A stretch of DNA of 64,000 bases from Microbacterium terricola (GCF_027943945.1 NZ_AP027141.1:3187509-3251508), one strand, 5' to 3'. Shown: positions 41,546 to 51,812, counted from the first letter of the stretch. Numbers and translations: made by a program. The notes: generated from the sequence alone by a model not told the origin.

Positions 41546-43228
41546 ATGAAGACCATGAGAGGCCGCGGACGCCGCTTCGCCCTCGTCGCCGGTGCCGCCG
41601 TCGTCGCCACCTCGCTCGTCGCCTCCGGCTCGGCGATCGCGCTGACCGCAGCATCCGGATCCCACCGTCTCGACGGCGACCAGACCCAGGACGTGCGCAG
41701 GGCGATCGTGGGCGGCACCGCCAAGAACGTGATCCTGCTCATCGGCGACGGGATGGGCGATTCCGAGATCACGATCGCGCGCAACTACGCGTACGGCGCC
41801 GCCGGCGAGCTGCCCGGCATCGACGCGCTGCCGCTGACCGGCTCGTACACGACCTACTCGCTGTACAAGGACGGTGCGAACAAGGGCAAGCCCGACTACG
41901 TTCCGGACTCCGCCGCGACCGGCACCGCCTGGGCGACCGGCAGCAAGACGTACGACAACGCCGTCTCGGTCGACATCGACGGCACGGCGCTGCCGACGAT
42001 CCTCGAGATCGCGAAGGCGAACGGTCTGCGCACCGGCAACGTCTCGACCGCCGAGATCCAGGACGCGACCCCGGCCGTGCAGGTCGCGCACGTCGGGGCA
42101 CGCTCCTGCTACGGCCCCGACTCGGCGACGTGCGGCACCGACGCCCTCGCCGCGGGTGGGCTCGGCTCGATCTCCGAGCAGCTGCTCGGCACGCGTCCCG
42201 ACGTCGTGCTCGGCGGCGGCCTGGCCTCGTTCACGCAGACGGCGAAGGCCGGTCAGTGGAGCGGTTCGACGCTGCTGGAGCAGGCGGATGCGCGCGGCTA
42301 CCAGGTCGTGACGGATGCTGCCGGGCTCGCGTCTGTGACGAAGGCGAACCAGACGCAGCCGCTGCTGGGCCTGTTCTCGGACGGCAACTTCCCGACCAGG
42401 TTCGCGCCGACCACCGCCACCGTCGGCGGCGCCAACACGCCGACCACCTGCACGGAGAACCCGGATCGGCTGGAGAGCTCGCTCGACCTGGCCTCGCTCA
42501 CCGAGACCTCGATCGACCTGCTGTCGAAGAAGTCGCGGTCCGCGAAGGACGGCAAGGGCTTCTTCCTCCAGGTCGAGGGCGCGTCCATCGACAAGCGCGA
42601 CCACTCCGCAGACGCGTGCGGTCAGATCGGCGAGACCATCGACCTCGACGAGGCCGTGCAGGTCGCGCTCGACTTCGCCAAGAAGGATCGCAACACGCTC
42701 GTGATCGTCACCGCCGACCACGCCCACACCAGCCAGATCGTCGACTCCACGCCGCCGACCTCGCTGAGCACGGCGCTGACCACGGTCGACGGCACGGTCA
42801 TGAAGATCTCGTACGGCACCGCGGCGGCCGGCGGGTCGCAGCAGCACACCGGCTCGCAGGTGCGCATCGCCGCCTTCGGCCCCGGCGCGGCGAACGTCGT
42901 CGGACTCACCGACCAGACCGACACCTTCGGCACCATCACCGGCACGCTCGACCTGCAGCTCGACACCGCGAAGCTCAGCAAGCGCGCGCAGGTCTCCTCG
43001 ACCTACGCCAAGCCGGGCGCGCCGGTCACGGTGAAGGCCACCGGATTCGCCGGCGACCGCCAGGCGGTCGTGCAGTTCGGGTCGGAGTCGAAGACGGTCG
43101 ATGTCATCGACGGCACGGTCACGGCCCAGTTCACCGCGCCGACCCCGAAGAAGCAGGAGACGGTGAAGGTCACCGTCACCGGCGTGCAGACCGAGGTCGC
43201 CAAGAAGGGCACCGTCACGGTGCGCTGA
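41546..43228 (+). CDS. phoA: Alkaline phosphatase (PhoA family)
   Basis: Secreted metal-dependent phosphomonoesterase of 560 aa. A signal peptide covers about residues 1-34. Metal site residues begin in [11 protein letters not shown] (Asp68). The nucleophile is Ser122 in [23 protein letters not shown] later supplies more zinc ligands. The last 80 residues (from about 480) form an extra beta-rich Ig-like domain ([17 protein letters not shown]...) not found in E. coli PhoA and perhaps used for wall attachment. GGGAGATGCA precedes the ATG. A palindromic repeat follows the stop. Confidence 0.94.
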   Translation: MKTMRGRGRRFALVAGAAVVATSLVASGSAIALTAASGSHRLDGDQTQDVRRAIVGGTAKNVILLIGDGMGDSEITIARNYAYGAAGELPGIDALPLTGSYTTYSLYKDGANKGKPDYVPDSAATGTAWATGSKTYDNAVSVDIDGTALPTILEIAKANGLRTGNVSTAEIQDATPAVQVAHVGARSCYGPDSATCGTDALAAGGLGSISEQLLGTRPDVVLGGGLASFTQTAKAGQWSGSTLLEQADARGYQVVTDAAGLASVTKANQTQPLLGLFSDGNFPTRFAPTTATVGGANTPTTCTENPDRLESSLDLASLTETSIDLLSKKSRSAKDGKGFFLQVEGASIDKRDHSADACGQIGETIDLDEAVQVALDFAKKDRNTLVIVTADHAHTSQIVDSTPPTSLSTALTTVDGTVMKISYGTAAAGGSQQHTGSQVRIAAFGPGAANVVGLTDQTDTFGTITGTLDLQLDTAKLSKRAQVSSTYAKPGAPVTVKATGFAGDRQAVVQFGSESKTVDVIDGTVTAQFTAPTPKKQETVKVTVTGVQTEVAKKGTVTVR

Positions 43229-43245
43229 CCCGCCCGACCTCCTCC

Positions 43246-43309
43246 CCGTTTACGGACGGGACACGCCGCATGACTCCCAGAGGATGCGGCGTGTTCCGTC
43301 CGTAAACGG
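43246..43309. repeat. Palindromic repeat, family A, copy 2
   Basis: A 26-bp arm (43246-43271, starting CCGTTTACGGACGGGACA) pairs with 43284-43309 (ending CCGTCCGTAAACGG) with one mismatch and a 12-nt loop. It lies between the convergent phosphatase and SDR genes. It shares its arms with the element at 18242-18305, so this is a dispersed family and a probable two-way terminator. Confidence 0.78.
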
Positions 43310-43348
43310 CTTGGGGCCGGGCTGGGCCGGGCCGGGCGAGGGATGCGG

Positions 43349-44095
43349 TCAGTGCGCCGACCAGCCGCCGTCCATCGTGTAGCTGGCGCCGGTCACCATC
43401 CCCGCATCCGGGCCCGCGAGCCACAGGGCGAGGCTCGCGATCTCGGCCGGCTCGGCGAGCCGCTTCACCGCGGAGTCGGCCAGCAGCACCCGCGTCAGGA
43501 CCTCGTCCTCCGGGATGCCGTGGACGCGCGCCTGGTCCTCGAGCTGCCGCTCCACGAGCGGCGAGCGCACATAGCCGGGGTTGATGCAGTTGCTCGTGAC
43601 CCCGTGCGCCCCGCCCTCGAGCGCGGTGACCTTCGAGAGCCCCTCGAGGCCGTGCTTGGCGGTCACGTAGGCCGCCTTGTACGCGGAGGCGCGCAGTCCG
43701 TGCACGCTCGACATGTTGAGGATGCGGCCGAAGCCGCGCTCGTACATGCCGGGCAGGGCCGCGCGGATGAGGAGGAACGGCGCCTCCAGCATGAGGCGCA
43801 GCATGAACGAGAACCGCTCGGGGTCGAACTCCTCGAGCGGACTCACGTGCTGGATGCCGGCGTTGTTGACGAGGATGTCGACGTCCAGGCGCAGGTCGGC
43901 CAGAGCGGCGGTGTCGGCCAGATCGACCTGCCACGCCCGCCCGCCGATCTCGACGGCGAGGGCGTCGGCGCCCTCGCCGTCGATGTCGGCGACGGTGACC
44001 TCCGCACCGGCGGCGGCGAGGGCACGGGCGCAGGCCGCGCCGATGCCGCTCGCACCGCCCGTGACCAGGGCCGTGCGGCCGTGCAGATCCGTCAT
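43349..44095 (-). CDS. SDR oxidoreductase, 3-hydroxybutyrate dehydrogenase-like
   Basis: NAD-dependent short-chain dehydrogenase of 248 aa. The cofactor loop TGGASGIG is at residues 13-20, NNAG near 85, and the catalytic Ser in NMSSVHG and Tyr/Lys in YVTAK follow at about 135-155. The segment SSVHGLRASAYKAAYVTAKHGLEGLSKV resembles 3-hydroxybutyrate dehydrogenases. It lies 9 bp after an MHS-type transporter gene, with which it forms an operon. The likely role is uptake and oxidation of a hydroxy acid such as 3-hydroxybutyrate (inference). Confidence 0.9.
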   Translation of the reverse strand: MTDLHGRTALVTGGASGIGAACARALAAAGAEVTVADIDGEGADALAVEIGGRAWQVDLADTAALADLRLDVDILVNNAGIQHVSPLEEFDPERFSFMLRLMLEAPFLLIRAALPGMYERGFGRILNMSSVHGLRASAYKAAYVTAKHGLEGLSKVTALEGGAHGVTSNCINPGYVRSPLVERQLEDQARVHGIPEDEVLTRVLLADSAVKRLAEPAEIASLALWLAGPDAGMVTGASYTMDGGWSAH

Positions 44096-44104
44096 GTCAG
44101 CCTC

Positions 44105-45490
44105 TCAGCGCACCGACGCCGCGTGGGCGACGGGGGCGTGCTTCGCAGCATCCGCATCGTCGATGTCGCGCAGCGAGATGCCCTTCGTCTCTCGCAGCGT
44201 GAGCACGGTGACGCCCGTGATGATGCAGGCGACGACGATGTAGATCGCGATCGGCAGCCACGAGCCGGTGTCGCGCAGCCACTGCGTCGCGAGGATCGGA
44301 GCGAGCGACCCGGCGAGGATCGCGGTGACCTGCGCGCCGAGCGAGACGCCGGAGTAGCGCATCCGGGTCGGGAACATCTCGGCCATCACGGACGGCTGCG
44401 GCGCATACATCAGGGCGTGGAAGCACAGCCCGATCGTGACCGCGACGACGATGAGCACGGGGTTCAGCGTGTCGAACAGCGGGAAGGCGAAGAACGCCCA
44501 CGTCGCCGCCAGGATCGCGCCGGCCAGGTGCACCGGGCGACGGCCCCAGCGGTCGGCCAGCCGGCCGGCCTGCGGGATCACGAGGAAGTGCACGAAGTGC
44601 GCGATGAGCAGAGCGAGCAGCAGCTGGCTGGTGTCGTACTCGTGGACGACCTTGAGGTACACGATCGAGAAGCTGACGACGATGTAGTAGACGATGTTCT
44701 CCGCGAAGCGCACGCCCATGGCCTGCAGCACGCCGACCGGGTAGCGGCGGAGCACCTCGACGACGCCGTACGAGACGGCCTGCTCGGCCTCGACCTGCGC
44801 CTTGGCCTCGAGGAAGATCGGTGCCTCCTCGACGTGGGTGCGGATGTAGAAGCCGACGAGCACGATGACCGCGGACAGCCAGAACGCGATGCGCCAGCCC
44901 CAGTCCAGGAACGCCTCCGGGGTCATCAGCCACGACGTCACCAGCAGCACGAGGGTGGCGAGGAGGTTGCCGACCGGGACGGCGGCCTGCGGCCAGCTGG
45001 TCCAGAATCCGCGGGAGCGGTTGGGGCTCTGCTCGGCGACGAGCAGGACGGCGCCGCCCCACTCTCCACCCACGGCGAAGCCCTGGATGAACCGGAGCGT
45101 GACGAGCATCGCGGGCGCCCAGAACCCGACCGTGGCGAACCCGGGCAGGCAGCCCATCAGGAAGGTCGCGACGCCGACGATGATGATGGTCGCCTGCAGC
45201 GTGGGCTTGCGGCCGAAGCGGTCGCCGATCTGCCCGAACACGATGCCGCCGAGCGGCCGGGCGATGAAGCCGACCGCGTACGTGATGAACGCCGCGATGA
45301 TGCCGTCGAGCGGCGACCCGGTCGGCGGGAAGAAGTAGGCGCCGAAGACGAGGCTCGCCGCCGTCGCGTAGAGGAAGAACTCGTACCATTCGACGACCGT
45401 GCCGGCCATCGAGGCTGCGACGATGCGCTTGAGCTTGGTGGGCGCGGGATCGCGGGTTGCGGCCGCGCTGCGGGAGGTGGGGGCTTGCAT
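44105..45490 (-). CDS. MFS transporter, metabolite:H+ symporter (MHS) family
   Basis: Twelve-span transporter of 461 aa. SMAGTVVEWYEFFLYATAASLVFG near the N-terminus and the loop GQIGDRFGRKP are hallmarks of the MHS group (KgtP, ShiA, ProP). RFIQGFAVGGEWGGAVLLVAE is a further family motif. Substrates of the group are dicarboxylates, shikimate, betaines or short hydroxy acids. The downstream dehydrogenase suggests a hydroxy acid. The ATG at 45490 with GGAG upstream is preferred over a long upstream extension. Confidence 0.92.
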   Translation of the reverse strand: MQAPTSRSAAATRDPAPTKLKRIVAASMAGTVVEWYEFFLYATAASLVFGAYFFPPTGSPLDGIIAAFITYAVGFIARPLGGIVFGQIGDRFGRKPTLQATIIIVGVATFLMGCLPGFATVGFWAPAMLVTLRFIQGFAVGGEWGGAVLLVAEQSPNRSRGFWTSWPQAAVPVGNLLATLVLLVTSWLMTPEAFLDWGWRIAFWLSAVIVLVGFYIRTHVEEAPIFLEAKAQVEAEQAVSYGVVEVLRRYPVGVLQAMGVRFAENIVYYIVVSFSIVYLKVVHEYDTSQLLLALLIAHFVHFLVIPQAGRLADRWGRRPVHLAGAILAATWAFFAFPLFDTLNPVLIVVAVTIGLCFHALMYAPQPSVMAEMFPTRMRYSGVSLGAQVTAILAGSLAPILATQWLRDTGSWLPIAIYIVVACIITGVTVLTLRETKGISLRDIDDADAAKHAPVAHAASVR

Positions 45491-45578
45491 GATTCTCCTT
45501 CGGATGTCGCCGGTGACATCCCTGGAAGTCTGAAGGGGCGGCGACGGCGAGACAATGCCCAGTCGCGCAACCGCTATG

Positions 45579-45590
45579 TGCATAATTGCA
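45579..45590. promoter_or_regulatory. Candidate LysR operator
   Basis: TGCATAATTGCA has inverted arms TGCA around an AT core, 3 bp before the LysR start codon and in the shared upstream region of the divergent transporter operon. LysR proteins usually bind such T-N11-A-type sites beside their own gene. Position and symmetry only. Confidence 0.5.
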
Positions 45591-45593
45591 GAC

Positions 45594-46505
45594 ATGGATG
45601 CCGGCAGAGCCCCCCGCGCCGACGATCTGCTCGTGCTGCTCGCCGTCGCACGGACCGGTCGGTACATCACGGCGGCCGAGCACCTCGGCGTGGACCACAC
45701 GACGGTGGCCCGCCGCCTCGCGGCGCTCGAGGACGCGATGGGCGGCCGGCTCGTGACCCAGGCCGCGGGCGGATGGGAGCTGACCGCGCTCGGGCAGCAC
45801 GCCGCGCAGACCGCGAGCCGGGTGGAGGCGGCGCTGTCGGAGCTGGCCGGTGCGGCGGACGCCCACGATCCGGTCGCCGGTGTCGTGCGGATGTCGGCGA
45901 CCGACGGCTTCAGCGCCTTCATCGCCGCCCCGGCCATCGCCGCGCTGCGCGTGAACCACCCGCACCTGACCGTCGAGATCATCACGGCCACCCGCCGCGC
46001 CGCCGCGCACCGACCGGGCCTCGACATCGAGGTCGTGGTGGGCAAGCCGCAGACCGAGCGCACGCATCCGGTCGAGCTGGGCAGCTACACCCTCGGCATG
46101 TACGCATCGCGCGACTATCTGGCCCGCGTCGGGACTCCGCGCGACGCGGACGAGCTGATGCAGCATCCGCTCGTGTACTTCGTCGACTCGATCCTGCAGG
46201 TCGAGGCGCTCGACCTGCCCCGCCGCCTCGTGCCGCGCATGGTGGACGGCCTCACCTCGACGAACGTGTTCGTCCACGTCGAGGCGACGCGCGCCGGCGC
46301 GGGCATCGGCCTGCTGCCCTGCTTCGTCGCCGATCGCCACGACGATCTCGTGCGCCTGCTGCCCGAGCAGTTCGCGGAGAAGCTGCCGTACTGGATGATC
46401 GTGCGCCGCGAGTCGCTGCGCATCCCCTCGGTGGTCGCCGTCGCCGAGGCGCTGCGCGCCCAGACCGCGCGGTCCCGCGAGATGCTCGACGGGGTGCCGC
46501 GGTAA
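45594..46505 (+). CDS. LysR family transcriptional regulator
   Basis: Regulator of 303 aa. The winged helix-turn-helix is at about residues 10-60 (LLVLLAVARTGRYITAAEHLGVDHTTVARRLAALE), slightly atypical in the AEHLGVDHTTVARR recognition helix. The effector-binding domain follows from about residue 95. It is divergent from the MHS transporter and dehydrogenase operon, which it most likely controls in response to their substrate. The ATG at 45594 matches the family N-terminus better than the upstream alternatives. Confidence 0.9.
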   Translation: MDAGRAPRADDLLVLLAVARTGRYITAAEHLGVDHTTVARRLAALEDAMGGRLVTQAAGGWELTALGQHAAQTASRVEAALSELAGAADAHDPVAGVVRMSATDGFSAFIAAPAIAALRVNHPHLTVEIITATRRAAAHRPGLDIEVVVGKPQTERTHPVELGSYTLGMYASRDYLARVGTPRDADELMQHPLVYFVDSILQVEALDLPRRLVPRMVDGLTSTNVFVHVEATRAGAGIGLLPCFVADRHDDLVRLLPEQFAEKLPYWMIVRRESLRIPSVVAVAEALRAQTARSREMLDGVPR

Positions 46506-46517
46506 GGGCACCCCCGG

Positions 46518-48680
46518 TCAGGGCGTACGCAGCGCCGTATCGACCGCGTCGGCCAGCGAGCGGAACCGCGGGTTGCGCGGCAGGTCGTCGATGAGCACCG
46601 CGGCGCCGGCGGCGTCGGCGAGCGGCACCTGCCAGTTCGGGTACTCGCGGTCGGTGCCCGGCTGGTTCTGCACGCGGCGTTCGCCAACCGCATCCACGAG
46701 CGCGACGCCGAGCAGCCACGAGGGAGACGCTGCGAGGTGGACGTGCAGCGCCTCGACGATCTCCTGCTCGTCCGCGTCGGCCGGGAGGAGGCCGCGGTCG
46801 CGCAGGGCGGCGAGCATGGCGTCGCGCTCGGCGACAGCATCCGCCCGCTCGTCCTCCACGCTGCGGGTCAGCAGGCCGAGCCGAGCGCGCAGCGCCACGT
46901 GCTCGCCGGCGAGGTAGCCGGCGGTCGGCGGCAGGTCGTGCGTGTTGACCGTGGCCAGCAGCGCCTGCCGGTAATGCTCGGGCGGGGTCGGCCCGCCGTT
47001 CTCGTGCTCGAACCACAGCACCGACGTCCCGAGGATCCCGCGGGCGGCGAGGTAGTCGCGCACCCACGGCTCCACCAGCCCGAGGTCCTCCCCGATGACG
47101 ACCGCGCCGGCGCGATGGGCCTCCAGGGCGAGCACCCCGATCATCGCCTCGTGGTCGTAGCGCACGTAGGTGCCGGCCGCGGGGCCGAGGCCGGCCGGGA
47201 TCCACCACAGCCGGAAGAACCCGATGATGTGGTCGATGCGCAGCGCCCCGGCGTGGCGCAGCAGCGAGCGGATCATGTCGCGCAGCGGTGCGTAGGCGTT
47301 CGCGGCGAGCGCGTCGGGCAGCCACGGCGGCTGCGTCCAGTTCTGGCCCTGCTGGTTGTACATGTCCGGCGGGGCGCCGACCAGGATGCCGGGGGCGTAG
47401 GTGTCACGCAGCGACCAGGCGTCCGAGCCCTTCGTGTGCACGCCCACCGCGAGATCGTGCATGATCCCGATGCGCATGCCCGCCTCGGTCGCCTCACGCT
47501 GGGCGCGCGCGACCTGCTCCTCGCAGATCCACTGCAGCCAGACGAAGAACGCGACCCGCTCGGACAGCTCATCGCGCAGGCGCGCGACGAGCGGCGATGC
47601 GATGTCCCATGCCTCGGCCGGGCGCTCCTCGCCCGCGGCGAGGGTCGCCGCGAAGTGCTCCTCGAGCGCGCACCACAGCGCGAAGTCGGTGAGGGGTCGC
47701 CCCTCCCTGGCGGTGAACGCCTCGAGCGACGCCTCGCGCCCTGGGGAGCGGGGTGCGGCGAAGATCACCTCGAGCGCCTCCCGCTTGGCGAGCCAGACGG
47801 CATCGCGGTCGATCCGTTCGGGATCGGTGTCCATCGCGGTGACCCGCTCGCGCGCGGTCGCGACGGCGGCCCGGCGATCCGGCGACAGGTACGCCGCCTC
47901 CCGGATGTCGTCCGGTCGCACGTACAGCGGAGCGAAGAACCGGCGGGTGGCGGGGAGGTAGGGCGACGGCTCGATCCGTGGCGTCACCTCGGCGGCGTGC
48001 AGCGGGTTGATGAGCAGGAAGTCGGCCCCGCGTCCGCCCGCGATCGCGGCCAGGTCGCCGAGGTCGGCGAAATCGCCCATGCCCCACGATGCGCGCGAGC
48101 GCACCGAGTACAGCTGGGCCATCAGCCCCCACGCCCTGCCCGCGTTGCCCGGCCGGCTGGGCGGCGGAGCGAGTCGGGTGGGGGTGACGGCGAGCACCAT
48201 CGTCGCGGTCTGCTCCGGCCCGCCGTCGCGCGACCATTGCCGCGCGTGCACGGTGTGCCAGCCGAGCGGCAGGTCGGCGGGCAGCGGCACGGTGACCCTC
48301 CAGACGGTCGTGCCGTCGACGGAGCGGGAGGAGGGATGCTGTGCCGGAATCTCGAGGTCGCGCCACGACCCGTCCTCGAGTCCGACGGACAGAGCGATGT
48401 CGTGTGCGTCGAGGACGTGCGCGATCAGGTCGCCACCGCCCTGCCGGATGACCAGCGAGGGCGGCAGCAGCGACCGCCACGGCCGGTCCTCGCGGTCGGC
48501 GATCGCCGCCTCGACGGCCTCCTCGGTCGACGCGTCCACGCCCATCGCGGTCAGGATCGCGCGGAGGGTCGGCGCCGGCACCTCGACCCGATCGCCGAAG
48601 AACGACCAGTACGAGCTCGCGATGCCGTGCGCCTCGGCCAGTGCGACCAGCGCGGCGGTGGTGTCGTCGGTGTGGGTCAT
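46518..48680 (-). CDS. malQ: 4-alpha-glucanotransferase (amylomaltase)
   Basis: GH77 enzyme of 720 aa that transfers alpha-1,4-glucan segments in maltodextrin metabolism; cytosolic. An N-terminal extension of about 200 residues with a beta domain is typical of actinobacterial MalQ. In the barrel, GIMHDLAVGVHTKGSDAW, the nucleophile region LRIDHIIGFFRLWWIP, the acid/base region VVIGEDLGLV, and VNTHDLPPTAGYLAG appear in order. The ATG at 48680 is chosen because the next start upstream would add a non-conserved tail. Confidence 0.95.
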   Translation of the reverse strand: MTHTDDTTAALVALAEAHGIASSYWSFFGDRVEVPAPTLRAILTAMGVDASTEEAVEAAIADREDRPWRSLLPPSLVIRQGGGDLIAHVLDAHDIALSVGLEDGSWRDLEIPAQHPSSRSVDGTTVWRVTVPLPADLPLGWHTVHARQWSRDGGPEQTATMVLAVTPTRLAPPPSRPGNAGRAWGLMAQLYSVRSRASWGMGDFADLGDLAAIAGGRGADFLLINPLHAAEVTPRIEPSPYLPATRRFFAPLYVRPDDIREAAYLSPDRRAAVATARERVTAMDTDPERIDRDAVWLAKREALEVIFAAPRSPGREASLEAFTAREGRPLTDFALWCALEEHFAATLAAGEERPAEAWDIASPLVARLRDELSERVAFFVWLQWICEEQVARAQREATEAGMRIGIMHDLAVGVHTKGSDAWSLRDTYAPGILVGAPPDMYNQQGQNWTQPPWLPDALAANAYAPLRDMIRSLLRHAGALRIDHIIGFFRLWWIPAGLGPAAGTYVRYDHEAMIGVLALEAHRAGAVVIGEDLGLVEPWVRDYLAARGILGTSVLWFEHENGGPTPPEHYRQALLATVNTHDLPPTAGYLAGEHVALRARLGLLTRSVEDERADAVAERDAMLAALRDRGLLPADADEQEIVEALHVHLAASPSWLLGVALVDAVGERRVQNQPGTDREYPNWQVPLADAAGAAVLIDDLPRNPRFRSLADAVDTALRTP

Positions 48681-48745
48681 GGGAGTCCCTCCGTCTGGCT
48701 GCCTGGTCCGATCCTGCCAGGCCCAGCCACCTCGCGTCTGTGCGA

Positions 48746-50173
48746 TCAGCCCCGCGAGGCCCACCAGTCGCGCAGCCGCTGTTCGGCGGCGTCCGGTCCG
48801 ATCACGCCCTCATCGAGCCTGACGTCGAGCAGGTAGCGGTACGCCTCGCCGACCTCGCGGCCCGGCGGGATGCCGAGGATCTCCTGGATGCGGTTGCCGT
48901 CGATCTCGGGCCGCATCGCCTCGAGCTGCTCCTGCTCGGCGAGCTCGGCGATGCGCCGCTCGATGTCGTCGTAGGAGCCGGACAGGCGTGCCGCCTTGCG
49001 CTTGTTGCGGGTGGTGACGTCGGCGCGGGTGAGGATGTGCAGCCGCTCGAGCTCGTCGCCCGCGTCGCGGACGTACCGGCGTACGGCCGAATCGGTCCAC
49101 GCTCCCTCGGCGTACCCGAAGAACCGCAGGTGCTGCTCGATGAGCTGGGCGACCGTCTCGATGGTGGCGGTGTCGAACCGCAGGGCCTTCAGCCGCTTGC
49201 GCGCGAGGCGCGAGCCCTTCACGTCGTGGTGGTGGAAGGTGACGCCGCCGCCCGGTTCGAGGCGGCGGGTGTCGGGCTTGCCGATGTCGTGCAGCAGTGC
49301 CGCGATCCGCAGCGGCACATCCGGGTCGGCGCCGGGGTGGCGCGCGTGCTCGAGCTCGATGGCCTGACGCAGGACGGTCAGCGAGTGCTCGTAGACGTCC
49401 TTATGGTGGTGGTGCTCGTCGACCTCCAGGCGCAGCGCCGGGATCTCGGGGACGATGAGCTCCATCAGACCGGTCTCGACCAGCAGCCGGATGCCGCGCA
49501 CCGGGTCGTCGGACTGCAGCAGGCGCACGAGCTCGCCCTGGACCCGCTCGGGACTGACGATCGTGAGGGTGTCGCGCAGCTCGCCCAAGGCCGTCGCGGT
49601 GGCCGGATCGACCTCGAACCCGAGCTGCGCGGCGAACCGGGCGGCGCGCAGCATCCGCAGCGGGTCGTCGCCGAAGCTCACCGCCGGGTCGGCCGGCGTG
49701 CGCAGGCGCCCCGCGATGAGGTCCTCCACGCCGCCGGTGGGGTCGACGAGCTGCCGCGAGGGCACGCGCAGCGCCATCGAGTTCACGGTGAAGTCGCGGC
49801 GCACGAGGTCGCCGTCGAGGGTGTCGCCGAACTCGACCGTGGGCTTGCGCGTCACGCCGTCGTAGCTGTCGGCGCGGTAGGTCGTGATCTCGACCTGCTC
49901 GCCGCGCACGCGCGCACCGATCGTGCCGAAGGCGCGCCCGATGTCCCACTGGGCCGTGCTGACAGGCGTGACGACCCGCAGGATCTCGTCGGGAGACGCG
50001 TCGGTCGTGAAGTCCAGGTCGTGGGTCTCCCGCCCGAGCAGCGCGTCGCGCACCGGGCCGCCGACGATCGCCAGCTCATGCCCCGCTGCGGCGAAGGCCT
50101 GCGCGAGGGTGTCGACGACCGTCGAGGCGGCGAGCGTCTCGAGTCGGGCGACGCCCTGGGCCATGTTCAGCAT
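48746..50173 (-). CDS. cca: CCA-adding tRNA nucleotidyltransferase
   Basis: Adds or repairs the 3' CCA of tRNAs; 475 aa. The nucleotidyltransferase head has IVGGPVRDALLGRETHDLDFTTDASPDE near residues 35-65 with the catalytic DLD pair. A fused HD domain is visible (LLHDIGKPDTRRL, then FHHHDVKGSRLARKR), as in actinobacterial enzymes. An alternative ATG three codons later (MAQGV) is equally possible. In actinobacteria it is usually found near murJ and trxB, as here. Confidence 0.95.
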   Translation of the reverse strand: MLNMAQGVARLETLAASTVVDTLAQAFAAAGHELAIVGGPVRDALLGRETHDLDFTTDASPDEILRVVTPVSTAQWDIGRAFGTIGARVRGEQVEITTYRADSYDGVTRKPTVEFGDTLDGDLVRRDFTVNSMALRVPSRQLVDPTGGVEDLIAGRLRTPADPAVSFGDDPLRMLRAARFAAQLGFEVDPATATALGELRDTLTIVSPERVQGELVRLLQSDDPVRGIRLLVETGLMELIVPEIPALRLEVDEHHHHKDVYEHSLTVLRQAIELEHARHPGADPDVPLRIAALLHDIGKPDTRRLEPGGGVTFHHHDVKGSRLARKRLKALRFDTATIETVAQLIEQHLRFFGYAEGAWTDSAVRRYVRDAGDELERLHILTRADVTTRNKRKAARLSGSYDDIERRIAELAEQEQLEAMRPEIDGNRIQEILGIPPGREVGEAYRYLLDVRLDEGVIGPDAAEQRLRDWWASRG

Positions 50174-50182
50174 CCTTCGAGC

Positions 50183-51763
50183 CTATCCGCGGGCGATCGA
50201 GAGGAATCCGGTGAACAGCAGCTCGCGCACGCGGGGCAGCAGGTCCGCGCGAAGCTCGACGGCGTCGACCTCGAGCAGCTGCGCGATCGCGTCGATGAGC
50301 GAGCCGAGCGGCAGGTCTGCGTCGCATGCGCCGACGAGAGCGGCCAGCGCGGGGTCGACCGAGAGCGAACGCCCGTATCCGCCGCCCTGGCGCAGCTCGA
50401 TCACCGTCGGCGCCTCCGCGCCCGGCATGTGGTGGCGCGCCTCGGTGACGTCGGGTGCCACGAGCAGGACGGATGCGGTGAGCTCCGCATCGTCCACGTC
50501 GACGAGCAGGTCGTGCATCGCAAGCGCGTCGGCGAGGTGCCCGCCGAGAGTCGCCCTGCCCTCCAGCGCGTGCGGGATCCGCTCGAACCGTCGGAGGGTC
50601 GGCTCGCCGGCGAGGGGCCGGCGCAGCAGGAGGTAGCCGAAGCCGACCTCCGAGACATCGCGCGCCGTGAAGTCGTCGAGCCACGCGTCGATGAGTCGGG
50701 CGAACCCGCTCGCGCCGGGGAGGGTGCCGCCGTCGCGGATCCACAGCTCTGCGTAGGACAGCGGGTCGAGGGCCTCGCGCTCGACGACCCAGGCGTCCAG
50801 CGGCACCGGCGACGCCTCGACCCAGTCGCGCACGCGGTCCAGGCCGTCACGGCCGGCCCGGGTCTCCCAGTTGCCGAGCAGCTGGGCGACGCCGCCCGGT
50901 GCGAGGTGCTCGCCCACCCCTGTGACGAACGCCGCGACGAGGTCGTCGCCGACCATGCCGCCGTCGCGGTATTCGTACGCGGGCACGTCGGCCGCCCGAG
51001 GGGTGATCACGAACGGGGGGTTGGAGACGATCCGGTCGAACTGCTCGCCGGCGACCGGCTCGAACAGACTCCCGCCGCGGGTCTCGATCCCGTCGACGCC
51101 GTTCAGCCGCGCGTTCAGACGGGTGAACCAGACGGCCCGTGCCGAGATGTCGGTCGCGACGACGCCGTCGGCGGCGCGGCGCACCCGCAGCGCCTGAATG
51201 CCGCATCCCGATCCGAGATCGAGCGCTCGCCCCGCCGGCGTCGGCAGCTGCAGCCCGGCGAGCGTGAGCGACGCGCCGCCGACGCCGAGGACGTGGTCCT
51301 CGCGCAGCGGACCCTGCAGGGCGGCCTCGTCGAGGTCGCTCGCGATCCACCATCGCCCGTCGCCGTGGGAATCGGTGAACGACTGCGGGCGCACCAGCGC
51401 GGTCGGCCGCACGGTGGATCCGTCCCGCTCCGCGAGGGCGAGGCGCACCAGTCCGTCCGCCCCGAGCCGCGGCAGCGCGGAGTCGACCGCGGCCGCGCTC
51501 TGCGGCATCCCGAGCACGAAGAGCCGGGCCAGCACCGCCAGCGGATCGTGCCGGTCGCCGAGCGCCCGATCGGCCGGCGAGCGCAGCCCCCGCGCGATCG
51601 CATCATCGGCCGCGACACCCCACGCGGCACGCACCGACTCCGCGCCGAAGCGGGCCTGCGTCAGGTCGGCGGCGAGATCTCGGCACAGGTCGGGGTCGAT
51701 GTCGGGGAGCACGAATCCATTCAACCCCGGCTCGCGCTCAGGGTGCACCTGGGCGCTGACCAT
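50183..51763 (-). CDS. Class I SAM-dependent methyltransferase (NPPF type)
   Basis: Protein of 526 aa. After an N-terminal domain of about 150 residues, the methyltransferase core shows RALDLGSGCGIQAL as the SAM-binding motif and VSNPPFVITP as the catalytic NPPF motif, as in N6-adenine or N5-glutamine methyltransferases (RsmC/PrmC-like). A C-terminal domain of about 190 residues follows. The substrate, rRNA or protein, is unknown. It is conserved next to cca in relatives. ATG start 49 bp from the divergent DUF6049 gene. Confidence 0.85.
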   Translation of the reverse strand: MVSAQVHPEREPGLNGFVLPDIDPDLCRDLAADLTQARFGAESVRAAWGVAADDAIARGLRSPADRALGDRHDPLAVLARLFVLGMPQSAAAVDSALPRLGADGLVRLALAERDGSTVRPTALVRPQSFTDSHGDGRWWIASDLDEAALQGPLREDHVLGVGGASLTLAGLQLPTPAGRALDLGSGCGIQALRVRRAADGVVATDISARAVWFTRLNARLNGVDGIETRGGSLFEPVAGEQFDRIVSNPPFVITPRAADVPAYEYRDGGMVGDDLVAAFVTGVGEHLAPGGVAQLLGNWETRAGRDGLDRVRDWVEASPVPLDAWVVEREALDPLSYAELWIRDGGTLPGASGFARLIDAWLDDFTARDVSEVGFGYLLLRRPLAGEPTLRRFERIPHALEGRATLGGHLADALAMHDLLVDVDDAELTASVLLVAPDVTEARHHMPGAEAPTVIELRQGGGYGRSLSVDPALAALVGACDADLPLGSLIDAIAQLLEVDAVELRADLLPRVRELLFTGFLSIARG

Positions 51764-51812
51764 AGAATCAGGGCTGATCGTGCGGTCATGAATCGCACAG
51801 GAGCGAAACCTC

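Noticed and set aside
44097..46511. 804-codon minus-strand frame over the MFS and LysR genes
   Set aside because: Wrong frame for the transporter and antisense to the LysR gene; no domain.
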